From: an uncultured bacterium
GTDB lineage: Bacteria; Sysuimicrobiota; Sysuimicrobiia; Sysuimicrobiales; Sysuimicrobiaceae
Assembly: GCA_938028835.1 (NCBI GenBank)
Contig: CALIMJ010000022.1
Location: 49,758-113,757 of the forward strand
DNA length: 64,000 nt
Direction: 5' to 3'
Shown here: piece by piece, positions 17,530-26,614 of the stretch
How the letters are laid out: every line of letters begins with the position of its first letter
Numbering within the stretch: position 1 is the first letter of the stretch
Translations under genes and position numbers: made by a program
The notes under the pieces: generated by a model
What the model saw: only the letters and a program-made list of their open reading frames with translations
Told to the model about the DNA's origin: nothing
Databases searched by the model: none

Positions 17530-17546
17530 GTTCATTTAAACTGAAC
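17530..17546. promoter_or_regulatory. putative TetR operator palindrome
   Basis: The 17-bp site GTTCATTTAAACTGAAC has 7 of 8 base pairs symmetric about a central A. It begins about 3 nt after the predicted transcription start and ends just before the GGAG of tetR. The position fits repression of the tetR-efflux operon by its own first gene product. Confidence 0.65.
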
Positions 17547-17557
17547 GGAGATTCAGA

Positions 17558-18214
17558 TTGCCCCGGCTGACCGCGGAGGCCCGTAGGGCTCTGACCCGGG
17601 AACGGCGGGAGCAGATCGCTCGGGCTGCCCTGGAGGTGTTCTCCGCCCGCGGTTACGGGGAGGCCACGGTGCGGTCCATCGCGCGGCGCGCAGGCGTGGC
17701 AGAGGGGACCGTGTACCTGTACTTTCGGGGCAAGCGGGACCTGCTGTTCGCCGCGTGGGAGACCGTGATGGCCTCCGCAGTGTTGCCGTCCGTGCGCCGG
17801 GCGGAGGCGGCGGAGCCGGGCAGCGAGCAGGACGTGCTGGCCGCGGTGTTCCGCGACCAGTTCCAACTGCTCCTGCGCCACGGGGCCTTCTTCCGGCTCG
17901 TCGTGCACCGCGCAGACGTGGACCCCGACTTCCGCCGGAGCGTGCAGGTCCGGGTGCGGGAGTTCCTGGAGGAGGTGATGCGGATGGTGCAGCAGGGCGT
18001 GCGGCGGGGGACCCTGGCGGAGCTGGACCCGGAGGTGGTGGTGCGGGCCCTGGGAGCGTTGATCCGGGGGCTCGTGTTGTTCGATCGCTACGACCCGAAG
18101 CCGCTGTTCGACCGGTACTCCGTGGAGGCGGTGGCTCGGGAGGTGGCCCGGTTCGTCCTGTACGGGCTGCTCCCGCGGACGCCCGCGGGACCCGCGGCCG
18201 GAGGTCAGCCGTGA
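17558..18214 (+). CDS. TetR/AcrR family repressor of the efflux operon
   Basis: A 218-residue regulator with an N-terminal helix-turn-helix (about 19-62; ALEVFSARGYGEATVRSIAR then GVAEGTVYLYFRGKRDLL) and a helical ligand-binding domain. It is the first gene of the tolC-RND-ABC operon and has a palindrome over its own leader, so auto-repression lifted by a pump substrate is the natural reading. The TTG at 17558 has GGAG 7 nt upstream. Its stop overlaps the tolC GTG (GTGA). Confidence 0.9.
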   Translation: MPRLTAEARRALTRERREQIARAALEVFSARGYGEATVRSIARRAGVAEGTVYLYFRGKRDLLFAAWETVMASAVLPSVRRAEAAEPGSEQDVLAAVFRDQFQLLLRHGAFFRLVVHRADVDPDFRRSVQVRVREFLEEVMRMVQQGVRRGTLAELDPEVVVRALGALIRGLVLFDRYDPKPLFDRYSVEAVAREVARFVLYGLLPRTPAGPAAGGQP

Positions 18215-19524
18215 GGCGTGCGCTGCTGCTGGGACTGGTGCTGCTGAGCGCGGCGACTCCTGCGCGAGCGCAGGCCGCGCCCCGCCGGCTGTCGTTCGCA
18301 GAGGCCGCGACCCTGGCCCTGCAGCAGAACGTGGGTCTGCGGGCCGCCGCCCTGGATGTGGCGGTGGCGGAAGCCCAGCTGGCCCAGGCCCGGGCCGCTC
18401 TGTCCCCTCAGGTTGCCCTTACGGGCTCGTATACGTATCTGCAGCAGCCAGGGCAGACCCTCAGCTTCCCTAACCCCTTCGCTCCAGCTCCCCCGACGGT
18501 GACCGTGCAGCTGCCGCCTCCGGAACCCCAGGTGGTCCTCCTGCGGCTGTCCGCGCAGTACCCCCTGTACACTGGGGGCCGGCTGGAAGCCCAGGTGGCC
18601 CTCGCGGAAGCCAACCTGCGGGGCGCGCGGGCCGTGCTGGAGCGGACCAAGCAGCAGGTGCTATTCCAGGTTCAGCAGGCCTACCTGCAGCTGCTGCTGG
18701 CGCGCGAGAACGAGGCCGCGGCCCGCCGGGCCGTGGCTGCCGCAGAAGAGTCGGTGCGGGTGGCTCGCGCCCGACTCGCCGCGGGCGTGGCCGCGCCCTT
18801 CGACGTGCTGCAGGCGGAGGTCAGCCTGGCCAGCGCCCAGCAGGGACTGGCGAGGGCACAGGCGCAGGTGGGCAACGCCCAGGCGGCCCTCGCCGCGCTG
18901 GTGAACCTACCGCTGGACGTGACCCTCGAACCCACCGACCCACTGGAGGCGCGCGCGGTGGACGGGACCCTGCAGGAGTTCGTCCAGCGGGGCCTGCGAC
19001 AGCGGCCGGAGCTGGAGGAGCTGCGGGCGCGGGCGCAAGCCGCCAGGGCGGGCATTGAGCTGGCCCGCAGTGGCGGCCGGCCCAACGTGGCTCTGGCCGC
19101 CCAGTACGACTGGTCCGGTCCCACGTCCAACCTGGCCAGCTCCTGGTCTGTGACCCTGGCAGTCACCCTGTCCCTGCACGACGGCGGGATCACGGACCAG
19201 CGGGTGCGCGAGGCGGAGCTGCGGCTGCAGCAGCTGGCGCTGTTGGAGGCTCAGACCCGACAGCGGGTGGAGCTGGAGGTGCGGCAGGCGTGGCTGAGCC
19301 TGCAGCAGGCGGGTCCTGAGCTGGCCGCCGCGGAGCGCGGCGTGGAGCAGGCGAGGGAGGCGCTGCGGATCGCCCGGGTGCGGTTCGAGGCGGGCGTGGG
19401 GACCTCCCTGGAACTGGTGAGCGCGCAGGCGCAGCTCGCGCAGGCGGAGGTGGCCCTGGCTGCAGCACGGTTCAACCAGAACCTGGCGCGGTTGCAGCTG
19501 CTGGTGGCCACCGGATCGCTGTAG
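18211..19524 (+). CDS. tolC: TolC family outer-membrane efflux channel
   Basis: Outer-membrane exit duct for tripartite pumps. The 437-residue precursor has a signal peptide (about 1-21, ending ARA) and two OEP repeats, each with long alanine/glutamine-rich coiled-coil helices. Examples are LAQARAALSPQVALTGSYTY in the first repeat and LEEARAQAA-like heptads in the second. Its presence argues for an outer membrane. GTG start overlaps the tetR stop. Both an RND and an ABC exporter follow, so one channel may serve two pumps. Confidence 0.9.
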   Translation: MRRALLLGLVLLSAATPARAQAAPRRLSFAEAATLALQQNVGLRAAALDVAVAEAQLAQARAALSPQVALTGSYTYLQQPGQTLSFPNPFAPAPPTVTVQLPPPEPQVVLLRLSAQYPLYTGGRLEAQVALAEANLRGARAVLERTKQQVLFQVQQAYLQLLLARENEAAARRAVAAAEESVRVARARLAAGVAAPFDVLQAEVSLASAQQGLARAQAQVGNAQAALAALVNLPLDVTLEPTDPLEARAVDGTLQEFVQRGLRQRPELEELRARAQAARAGIELARSGGRPNVALAAQYDWSGPTSNLASSWSVTLAVTLSLHDGGITDQRVREAELRLQQLALLEAQTRQRVELEVRQAWLSLQQAGPELAAAERGVEQAREALRIARVRFEAGVGTSLELVSAQAQLAQAEVALAAARFNQNLARLQLLVATGSL

Positions 19525-19536
19525 CGGAGGTCAGGG

Positions 19537-20940
19537 ATGACACCGGAGAGTTCTGACGCGACCTCGGGTGCGACGGTGCGGCTGCGGACGTCGCGCCCCT
19601 CCCTCCGCGGGGGGTGGCTGTGGCCGCTGATCCTGGCGTTCGCGGCAGGCTGTACCCGCCCCGCGCCGAGCCAACCCGCGGTGCGTCTCCCCGCTGCAGC
19701 TGTGGAGGTCGGGGAAGTCCGACGGCGGACCCTGGAGCAGGTGGTGGAAGCGGCGGGGACGGTGCAGGCGGTGGCAACCGCGGATGTGGTGTCGCGGATT
19801 CCGGGCCGCGTGGGGGAGGTGGCGGTGGACGAAGGAAGCCTCGTGGTCCGCGGACAGGTGGTGGTGCGCCTGGACCCCTCGGACCTGGAGGAGCAGGTGC
19901 AACAGGCGCGGGCGGCGCTGGAAGCGGCCCGGGCGCGCGTGGCACAGGCGCTGGCCGCCCGGCAGCTGGCCTCCGACACCGTCCGGAGTCAGGTGGCGCA
20001 GGCGCAGGCCGCGGTGCAGGCCGCTCGGGCACAGGTGGCCTCCGCGGAAGCCCAGGTGGCCTCGGCCAGCAGCCAGCAGGCACGCACAGAGGCGGACCTG
20101 CGGCGGATCCAGCAGCTGTTCCAGGAAGGCGCCATCCCGGCCCAGCAGGTGGACGCCGCGAGGGCTGCCGCGGAGGCCGCGCGGGCGCAGCACGAGGCTG
20201 CCCAGGCGCAGTGGCGGGCGGCCCGGGAACAGCTGCGTGCCGCAGAGGCAGCCCTGGAGCTCGCCCAGACCCAGTTCCAACAGGTGGCGATCCGCCAGCG
20301 GGACGTGGAGCAGGCGGAGGCCGCCGCGCGGCAGGCAGAGGCCGCGCTGCGGCTGGCGCGCCTGCAGCTGCAGCACACCGCGGTGCGGGCTCCCCTTTCA
20401 GGGATCGTGGTGGAACGGCGCGTGGACCCGGGCGAGTACGCCGCCCCCGGCGTTCCGCTCCTCGTGGTGGCGGACGTGAGCACGGTGCGGGTCGGCCTCG
20501 CGGTTTCCGAGACCCAGATCCGCACGCTGCGGGTGGGCCAGGCGGTGCGGGTGACGGTGGACGCCCTGCCCGGTCGGAGCTTCACCGGCCGTGTGGAGGG
20601 CTGGTCTCCCGCCGCGGATCCCAGAACCCGCAGCTTCCTCGTGAAGGTGCGCCTCCACAACCCGGGCGGTTCTCTGCGCCCGGGGATGTTCGCCCGCGGC
20701 CGCATCGCCGTGCTGGCCAGGACGGACGTGCCGGCGGTACCCGAGGAGGCGGTGGTCCGCGAGGGGACGCGGGCGTACGTATTCGTGGTGGTCAAGGGGG
20801 TGGCTAGGCGGCGGCCGGTGGTCGTCGGCCTCTCCGCGGATGGCTGGGTAGAGGTGGCGGGCGTGCCTCCCGGTACTCCGGTGGTGGTCTCCGGGCAGGC
20901 GCTCTTGCGGGACGGCGACCCCGTGCGGCCCTCGCGCTAA
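19537..20940 (+). CDS. RND pump periplasmic adaptor lipoprotein
   Basis: Membrane fusion protein linking the RND pump to TolC. The 467-residue product has a lipobox (LAFAAGC, Cys39), a lipoyl half-domain, and an unusually long alanine/glutamine-rich hairpin (about 115-270). The second lipoyl half (RAPLSGIVVERRVDPGEYA) and beta-barrel regions follow. Typical RND adaptors have a much shorter hairpin, so a longer periplasmic reach is inferred. ATG 19537 follows GGAGGTCAGGG. Confidence 0.9.
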   Translation: MTPESSDATSGATVRLRTSRPSLRGGWLWPLILAFAAGCTRPAPSQPAVRLPAAAVEVGEVRRRTLEQVVEAAGTVQAVATADVVSRIPGRVGEVAVDEGSLVVRGQVVVRLDPSDLEEQVQQARAALEAARARVAQALAARQLASDTVRSQVAQAQAAVQAARAQVASAEAQVASASSQQARTEADLRRIQQLFQEGAIPAQQVDAARAAAEAARAQHEAAQAQWRAAREQLRAAEAALELAQTQFQQVAIRQRDVEQAEAAARQAEAALRLARLQLQHTAVRAPLSGIVVERRVDPGEYAAPGVPLLVVADVSTVRVGLAVSETQIRTLRVGQAVRVTVDALPGRSFTGRVEGWSPAADPRTRSFLVKVRLHNPGGSLRPGMFARGRIAVLARTDVPAVPEEAVVREGTRAYVFVVVKGVARRRPVVVGLSADGWVEVAGVPPGTPVVVSGQALLRDGDPVRPSR

Positions 20941-20951
20941 CCGGTGCGCCG

Positions 20952-23900
20952 GTGTGGCTGACGCGGCTTTCCATCCGACGGCCGATCCTGGTCCTGATGG
21001 GCTGGGTGGCGCTGGGCGTGATCGGGCTGCGCCTTCTGGCGGGCATGCCCGTAGAGCTGCTGCCCAACATCGAGTTCCCCGTGGTGTCCATCGTGACCGT
21101 CTACCCAGGCGCGGGCCCGCAGGAGGTGGAGAGCGCCGTCACCAAGCCCATCGAGGAGGCGGTGGGTACGGTCTCGGGGGTGCGGGAGATCCAGGCCAGC
21201 AGCCAGGAGGCGCTGTCCCTGGTGCTGGTGGAGTTCGCCCTGGGGACGGACCTGGACGCGGCCACGGGCGCGCTGCGCGAGAAACTGGAAGCCGTCCGGG
21301 CACAGCTACCCCGGGACGCACGGGCACCCATCGTCCAACGCTTCAGCTTCTCCGCGTTCCCCATCCTGTCCCTGTCGTTGACCAGCGACGTCCGCACGCC
21401 CCAGGAGCTGCGGGAGCTGGTGGATGACCGCGTGCGGAGCCGGCTGGAGCAGGTGCCGGGCGTGGCCAACGTGGAGGTGATCGGGGGTCAAGTCCGGGAA
21501 GTCCAGGTAGAGGTGGACCGTGACCGGCTCCAGGCCTACGGGTTGAGCTTGGCGCAGTTCACCGCGGCGGTGGTGCAGGAGAACCTGAACGTGCCCGCGG
21601 GGTCGCTGCGAGCCGGCGGCCGGCAGCTGGCGGTGCGCGCCCTGGGGGAGTTCCGCAGCGTCCGGGAGCTGGAGCAGCTGCGCCTCCCCTTGCCCGGGGG
21701 AGGATCGGTGCGAGTGGGGGACGTGGCCCGGGTCCGAGACGGAGTGGCCGAGCGGACGCAGCTTTCCCGGCTCAACGGCCGGGAGAGCGTCACCCTGCTG
21801 GTGCGCAAGGCCGCGGACGCCAACACCATCACGGCGGCGGACGCGGTGAAGCGCGAGCTGGAACGGGTGCGGCGCCTGTATCCGGACCTGCGCGTGACGG
21901 TGGCCAACGACGCCTCCACCTTCACCCGGGAGGCAGTCAACGACGTGTTCCTGGCGCTCCTCCTGGGCGTGGTCCTGGCGTCCGCCATCGTGTTCCTCTT
22001 CCTGCACGACGCGGTGAACACCTTCATCGTGTTCCTGGCCATCCCGACGTCGCTGCTGGCGTCCTTCGTGGTCATCGCGTCCCTCGGCTTCACCCTGAAC
22101 TTCTTCACGCTCCTGGGACTCTCGCTGGCCATCGGGATCCTGGTGGACGACTCCATCGTGGTGCTGGAGAACATCCACCGCCACCTGGAGGGCGGAGAGC
22201 CGCCTGCGGAGGCGGCGCTGAACGGGCGCAGCGAGATCGGGCTCGCGGCGGTGGCCATCACCCTGGTGGACGTGGTGGTGTTCGTCCCCCTGGGGCTGTC
22301 GGGGGGCATCTTCGGGCAGCTGCTGCGGCCCTTCGGCCTCACGGTGGCTACGGTGACCCTGGCGAGTCTCTTCGCGGCCTTCACGCTGACGCCGATGCTG
22401 GCCGCCCGGTGGCTGCGGCGGCGGACCGGCCACGAGGCGCCGCAGGGTCTGTCCGCGCGCCTGTTCGCGCCCGTGGACCGCTTCTATACCTGGCTGGACG
22501 CCCGCTACGAGGGCCTCCTGCGGTGGGCCCTGGGCCGGCGCGGCGTGGTGGTCCTGCTGGGGGCCCTGTCGGTGGCGGTGGTGTTCCCCCTCGCCGGGCG
22601 GCTGGGCTTCGAGTTCGTCCCCACCGTGGACCAGGGCGTGCTGTCCGTCCGCATCGAGCTGCCGGCGGGGACCAGCCTCGCCCGCACCGCGGAGGTGGCG
22701 TCGCAGGTGGAAGCGCGGGTGCGGCGGGTCCCCGAGGTGGAGGACGTGATCACCAACGTGGGCACCGCAGGGCAGTTCGCGGAAACCGGCCCGCAGTACG
22801 CCAGCATGATCGTGCGGCTGAAGGAGCACCGTCGGCGGCGGGACGTGGAGGTGCTGCGGGAGCTGCAGAACGCGCAGGAGACCGCTCAGATCCCGGGCGC
22901 CCGGGTGGTGTACGCCGCCGCCCAGGTGGCGGGTCCGGTGCGTCCCGTGGAGGTCCGGGTACTGGGGGACGATCTCACCCTGCTGGCCAGGACCGCGGAT
23001 CGCATCGCGGAGCGGCTGCGGGCGGTGCCGGGGACGCGGGACGTAGACGTGAGCGTGCGCATCGGCCGTCCGGAGCTGCAGGTCAGGGTGGACCGGGAGC
23101 GGGCCAGCCAGCTCGGCCTCAGCACCGCCACCGTGGCGGCGGTCCTGCGGAACGCGGTGGAGGGCAGCGTGGACACCCAGCTGCGGCTCGACGGGGACGA
23201 GGTGCCGGTGCGGGTGCGCATGGTGCGGGACGGGCGGGCTCTGGGGCCCTCGGACCTCCCGGACCTGCTGGTAGCCACCGTGGGCGGCCGTCCCGTGTAC
23301 GTGCGGGACGTGGCGTGGGTGGAGCCGGCGCTCGGGCCGACCCAGATCGACCGCCGCAACCGTCAGCGCGTGGTGACGGTGTCGGCCAACCTCCAGCCGG
23401 GCGCGTTCGCGGGCAACGTCAACCAGCTGGCCGCGCGGGCCCTCGCGGACATCCAGGTTCCGGGTGTTGCGGTGGAGTTTGGGGGCCAGGCGGAGCAGAT
23501 CGCGGAGGCGGGAGGCACGTTCCTGTTCGCCCTGGGGTTGGGCGTGGTCCTGGTGTACATCCTGCTGGCGGCCCTGTTCGAGAGCACCTTCACGCCGTTC
23601 TCCATCATGCTGGCCCTCCCCCTCGCGTGGGTCGGCGGGATCCTGGCGCTGCTGGCCACGGGCAAGAGCCTGTCCATCGTCAGCGCCATCGGCTTCCTCC
23701 TGCTCACCGGACTGGTGATGAAGAACTCCATCCTCCTCGTGGACTACACGAACACCCTCCGGGCCCGCGGGTTGGAGCGGACGGAGGCTGTGCTCCGGGC
23801 TGGTCCCACCCGCCTGCGGCCGGTGATCATGACCACCCTGTCTGTGGTCCTAGGGAGCCTGCCCGTGGCCCTGGAGTTCGGGAAGGGCTCCGAGCTGCGC

Positions 23901-24065
23901 TCGCCCCTCGCGTGGGCGGTGATCGGGGGCCTCACGTGGTCGACCCTGCTGACCCTGGTGGTCATCCCGGTGACGTACACCCTGCTGGACGACCTGCGGG
24001 GGTGGGTGGTGCGGGCCCCGAGGCCGGCGCCCGTGCGGGAGGTGGCCGAGGAGGGAGGGCGATGA
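20952..24065 (+). CDS. RND multidrug efflux transporter (AcrB/HAE1 family)
   Basis: Proton-driven inner-membrane pump of 1037 residues, the standard length with 12 membrane helices and two large periplasmic loops. The N-terminus WLTRLSIRRPILVLMGWVAL and the proton-relay pair in TM4, GILVDDSIVVLEN, are conserved. PVELLPNIEFPVV and the duplicated second half (GFLLLTGLVMKNSILLVDYTN) also match HAE1 pumps. The substrate cannot be read. It follows its adaptor by 11 bp and overlaps the PII-like gene by 4 bp. Confidence 0.95.
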   Translation: MWLTRLSIRRPILVLMGWVALGVIGLRLLAGMPVELLPNIEFPVVSIVTVYPGAGPQEVESAVTKPIEEAVGTVSGVREIQASSQEALSLVLVEFALGTDLDAATGALREKLEAVRAQLPRDARAPIVQRFSFSAFPILSLSLTSDVRTPQELRELVDDRVRSRLEQVPGVANVEVIGGQVREVQVEVDRDRLQAYGLSLAQFTAAVVQENLNVPAGSLRAGGRQLAVRALGEFRSVRELEQLRLPLPGGGSVRVGDVARVRDGVAERTQLSRLNGRESVTLLVRKAADANTITAADAVKRELERVRRLYPDLRVTVANDASTFTREAVNDVFLALLLGVVLASAIVFLFLHDAVNTFIVFLAIPTSLLASFVVIASLGFTLNFFTLLGLSLAIGILVDDSIVVLENIHRHLEGGEPPAEAALNGRSEIGLAAVAITLVDVVVFVPLGLSGGIFGQLLRPFGLTVATVTLASLFAAFTLTPMLAARWLRRRTGHEAPQGLSARLFAPVDRFYTWLDARYEGLLRWALGRRGVVVLLGALSVAVVFPLAGRLGFEFVPTVDQGVLSVRIELPAGTSLARTAEVASQVEARVRRVPEVEDVITNVGTAGQFAETGPQYASMIVRLKEHRRRRDVEVLRELQNAQETAQIPGARVVYAAAQVAGPVRPVEVRVLGDDLTLLARTADRIAERLRAVPGTRDVDVSVRIGRPELQVRVDRERASQLGLSTATVAAVLRNAVEGSVDTQLRLDGDEVPVRVRMVRDGRALGPSDLPDLLVATVGGRPVYVRDVAWVEPALGPTQIDRRNRQRVVTVSANLQPGAFAGNVNQLAARALADIQVPGVAVEFGGQAEQIAEAGGTFLFALGLGVVLVYILLAALFESTFTPFSIMLALPLAWVGGILALLATGKSLSIVSAIGFLLLTGLVMKNSILLVDYTNTLRARGLERTEAVLRAGPTRLRPVIMTTLSVVLGSLPVALEFGKGSELRSPLAWAVIGGLTWSTLLTLVVIPVTYTLLDDLRGWVVRAPRPAPVREVAEEGGR

Positions 24066-24346
24066 AGCTGGTCCTGGTGGTGTACGAAGCAGGCGTGGAC
24101 GACTCCGTCACCGAACTGCTCCGCCAGCTGGAGCTGCCGGGCTGGACGAAGCTGGAGGGCGCGGTGGGCTTCGGCCGGAAGGGGCTGCGGCTGGGCACTC
24201 CCATCTGGCCCGGGACCAACCACGTGCTGTTCGCTGCCTTGGAGGATGCAGCCGTGGACCGCTTCCGGAGGGCGCTGGAGCAGCTGAAGCAGGGCTACCT
24301 GCGCCCTCCCGCGATCGAGACCTTCGTGTTGCCCCTGGAGGGCTGA
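24062..24346 (+). CDS. small PII-like protein coupled to the RND pump
   Basis: A 94-residue protein of alternating beta/alpha character, starting MKLVLVVYEAG and carrying a central GWTKLEGAVGFGRKG loop. This resembles the PII-like proteins (DUF3240 group) seen next to heavy-metal and other RND operons. A role in sensing a metal or small ligand and tuning the pump is inferred from family context, not shown. It overlaps the pump stop by 4 bp and precedes the HlyD gene by 2 bp. Confidence 0.65.
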   Translation: MKLVLVVYEAGVDDSVTELLRQLELPGWTKLEGAVGFGRKGLRLGTPIWPGTNHVLFAALEDAAVDRFRRALEQLKQGYLRPPAIETFVLPLEG

Positions 24347-24348
24347 GT

Positions 24349-25686
24349 TTGGCACGCCGCCTGGTCGCGGTCACGGTGCTGGTGGTGTTGGCCTCGGGGC
24401 TCCTGTACGCCCTCCGGCGGCCGCCGGGAAAACCGTCCGACGCCGTAGAGGTCTCCGGCACGGTGGAGGCGACCCAGGTGGACGTGACCCCGAAGATTTC
24501 CGGCCGTCTGGTGCGGCTGCTGGTGCGGGAAGGGGACACGGTCCGGGCCGGGCAGTTGGTGGCGGAGCTGGAGCTGGAGGAGCTGGAGGCCCACGTGGCG
24601 CAGGCAGAAGCGGCCTTGCGGGCCGCCCGGGCGCGGTGGGAGCAGGCCCGGGCGGCCCTGGCCTTGCAGGAAGAACAGCTACGCGCCACGGTGCGCCAAG
24701 CGCAGGCGGGGGTCGTGGCGGCGGAGGCCCGGGTCCCTCAGTCCCGCCTCTTCACGCACAGCCAGCGGCTCGCGGCCCAGGCCCAGGTGGACCAAGCGCG
24801 AGCCCAGCTGGCCGCCGCGGTGGCGGCGGGGGCCGCGGCCCACGCGCAGCGGGAGGCTGTGGAGGCCAACCTCCTGGCGGCGCAGGCCGCGTGGGAGCGG
24901 GCGGAGGCGGATGCGCGGCGCGCGGATCAGCTCCTGGCCCAGGGAGCCATCTCCGCGCAGCAGGCGGAGGCGGCCCGGACCGCCGCGCGCGCCGCCCGGG
25001 CGCAGGTGGAGGCGCTGACGGCGCAGCGGGAGGCGGCAGGTCGACAGACGGAAGCGGCACAGGGCGCGGTACAGCAAGCCCGCGCCTCGATGGCCGCGGC
25101 AGGCGCGGCCATCGAGGCGGTGCGGGCCCGCGAGCTGGACACGCGGGCAGCGGAGGCGGCCGTCCAACAGGCACGGGCCGCCTTGCAGGCGGTGCGGGCC
25201 CAACGGTGGCTGGTTCGGCAGCGAGAGCGGGAAGTCCAGCTGGCCCGGGCGCAGGTGGAGCAGGCGGAGGCGTCCCTGCGGCTCGCCCGGATCGCGCGAT
25301 CCCACGCTCGTCTTCAGGCGCCCCTGGACGGGGTGGTGGTGTCCCGCACCGCGGAGGTAGGCGACCTGATGATGCCCGGCAGCGTGGTCCTCACGGTGGC
25401 AGACCTGGCGCGGCCCTACCTCCGGGTGTTCGTTCCGGAGACCGAGTTCGGCCGCGTCCGGATGGGCCAGCGGGCGGAGGTGCGCGTGGACGCGTTCCCG
25501 GGACGGACGTTCCCTGCGTGGGTGGCGGAGGTGAGCCAGCGGCCCGAGTACACACCCGGGAACGTGCAGACGCGAGAGGAACGTACCCGGCTGGTCTTCG
25601 CCGTGAAGCTCCGCCTGGAGAACCGGGAGGGGCTGCTGAAGCCGGGACTGCCTGCCGACGCCCGCATTCTGCTGGATCGACCCTGA
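24349..25686 (+). CDS. HlyD family adaptor for the ABC-2 exporter
   Basis: Periplasmic adaptor of 445 residues anchored by one N-terminal helix (about 4-22). It has a lipoyl half-domain (VDVTPKISGRLVRLLVREGD), a very long coiled-coil hairpin (about 75-310, repeated ARAQV/ARAAL heptads), the second lipoyl half and a beta-barrel domain. Followed by two ABC ATPases and a permease, it matches the YbhG-YbhF-YbhSR type of exporter. TTG 24349 has GGAGG at correct spacing. Confidence 0.85.
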   Translation: MARRLVAVTVLVVLASGLLYALRRPPGKPSDAVEVSGTVEATQVDVTPKISGRLVRLLVREGDTVRAGQLVAELELEELEAHVAQAEAALRAARARWEQARAALALQEEQLRATVRQAQAGVVAAEARVPQSRLFTHSQRLAAQAQVDQARAQLAAAVAAGAAAHAQREAVEANLLAAQAAWERAEADARRADQLLAQGAISAQQAEAARTAARAARAQVEALTAQREAAGRQTEAAQGAVQQARASMAAAGAAIEAVRARELDTRAAEAAVQQARAALQAVRAQRWLVRQREREVQLARAQVEQAEASLRLARIARSHARLQAPLDGVVVSRTAEVGDLMMPGSVVLTVADLARPYLRVFVPETEFGRVRMGQRAEVRVDAFPGRTFPAWVAEVSQRPEYTPGNVQTREERTRLVFAVKLRLENREGLLKPGLPADARILLDRP

Positions 25687-25690
25687 AGCC

Positions 25691-26614
25691 ATGACCGAGC
25701 AGGTCGCGGTCCGCTGCGCGGGCCTGGTTCGGAGGTTCGGACCCCGGGTGGCCCTGGATCACCTGGACCTGGAGGTTGCGTCCGGAGAGGTCTTCGTGGT
25801 GGTCGGCCCCGACGGGGCGGGCAAGAGCACGCTCCTGCGGGTCCTGTGCGGGCTGTCGGAGCCCACCGAAGGGGACGCGTGGGTTCTGGGAAAGTCCGTC
25901 CGGCGGGAACCGGAGGCCGTGCGGGAGCGGGTCGGCTACGTCCCCCAGCAGGTCGGGTTGTATGGCGACCTCACCGCGTGGGAGAATCTGCGGCTGTACG
26001 CGGACCTGTACCGCGTCCCGCGGGCGGCGTTCGAGACCCGAGCGAGGAGCCTGCTTCGGGAGCTCCGGCTGGCGGGAGTGGAGGGGAGGATCACTGCGGC
26101 CCTCTCGGGCGGTATGAGGCAGAAGCTGGCCCTGGCTTGCGCGCTGGTGCACCGGCCGCAGGTGCTGCTGCTGGACGAACCCACCGCGGGCGTGGACCCC
26201 GTTTCCCGGCGGCAGTTCTGGCGGGCCCTGTACGACCTCCACCGCCAGGGCATTACCCTCGTCCTCACGACCCCCTACCTGGACGAGGCGGAGCGAGCTT
26301 CCCGGGTGGCCCTCCTGCACCGCGGCCGGCTGGTGGCGTGCGACGACCCCCGAGGGTTGCGCGGGAGCCTGCCCGGATGCGTGCTGGAACTGGTGGCCCA
26401 GCCCCGCGCCCACGCGCGGTCGGTGCTCCGGGCGCGGTCGGACGTCCGCGGGGTGTACGTATTCGGCGACCGGGATCGCGTGTGGTACACGGGCCCGGAC
26501 GTGGGTACCCTGCGCCGCTTTCTGGAGGGGGAGGGCGTCCGGGTCGAGATCCTGAGGCCCGTGCCGCCGTCGCTGGAGGACGTGTTCGTGGCGCGACTTT
26601 CGGAGGGCGCGTAG
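25691..26614 (+). CDS. ABC-2 exporter ATPase, first subunit
   Basis: Nucleotide-binding subunit of 307 residues. Walker A is GPDGAGKST, the signature is LSGGM and Walker B is LLLDEPTAGVD. The H-loop, normally TTHxxDEA, reads TTPYLDEA, so the switch histidine is replaced by proline. E. coli YbhF is a fusion of two ABC domains whose halves are also unequal; this gene corresponds to the N-terminal half. It is immediately followed by its partner. Confidence 0.9.
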   Translation: MTEQVAVRCAGLVRRFGPRVALDHLDLEVASGEVFVVVGPDGAGKSTLLRVLCGLSEPTEGDAWVLGKSVRREPEAVRERVGYVPQQVGLYGDLTAWENLRLYADLYRVPRAAFETRARSLLRELRLAGVEGRITAALSGGMRQKLALACALVHRPQVLLLDEPTAGVDPVSRRQFWRALYDLHRQGITLVLTTPYLDEAERASRVALLHRGRLVACDDPRGLRGSLPGCVLELVAQPRAHARSVLRARSDVRGVYVFGDRDRVWYTGPDVGTLRRFLEGEGVRVEILRPVPPSLEDVFVARLSEGA

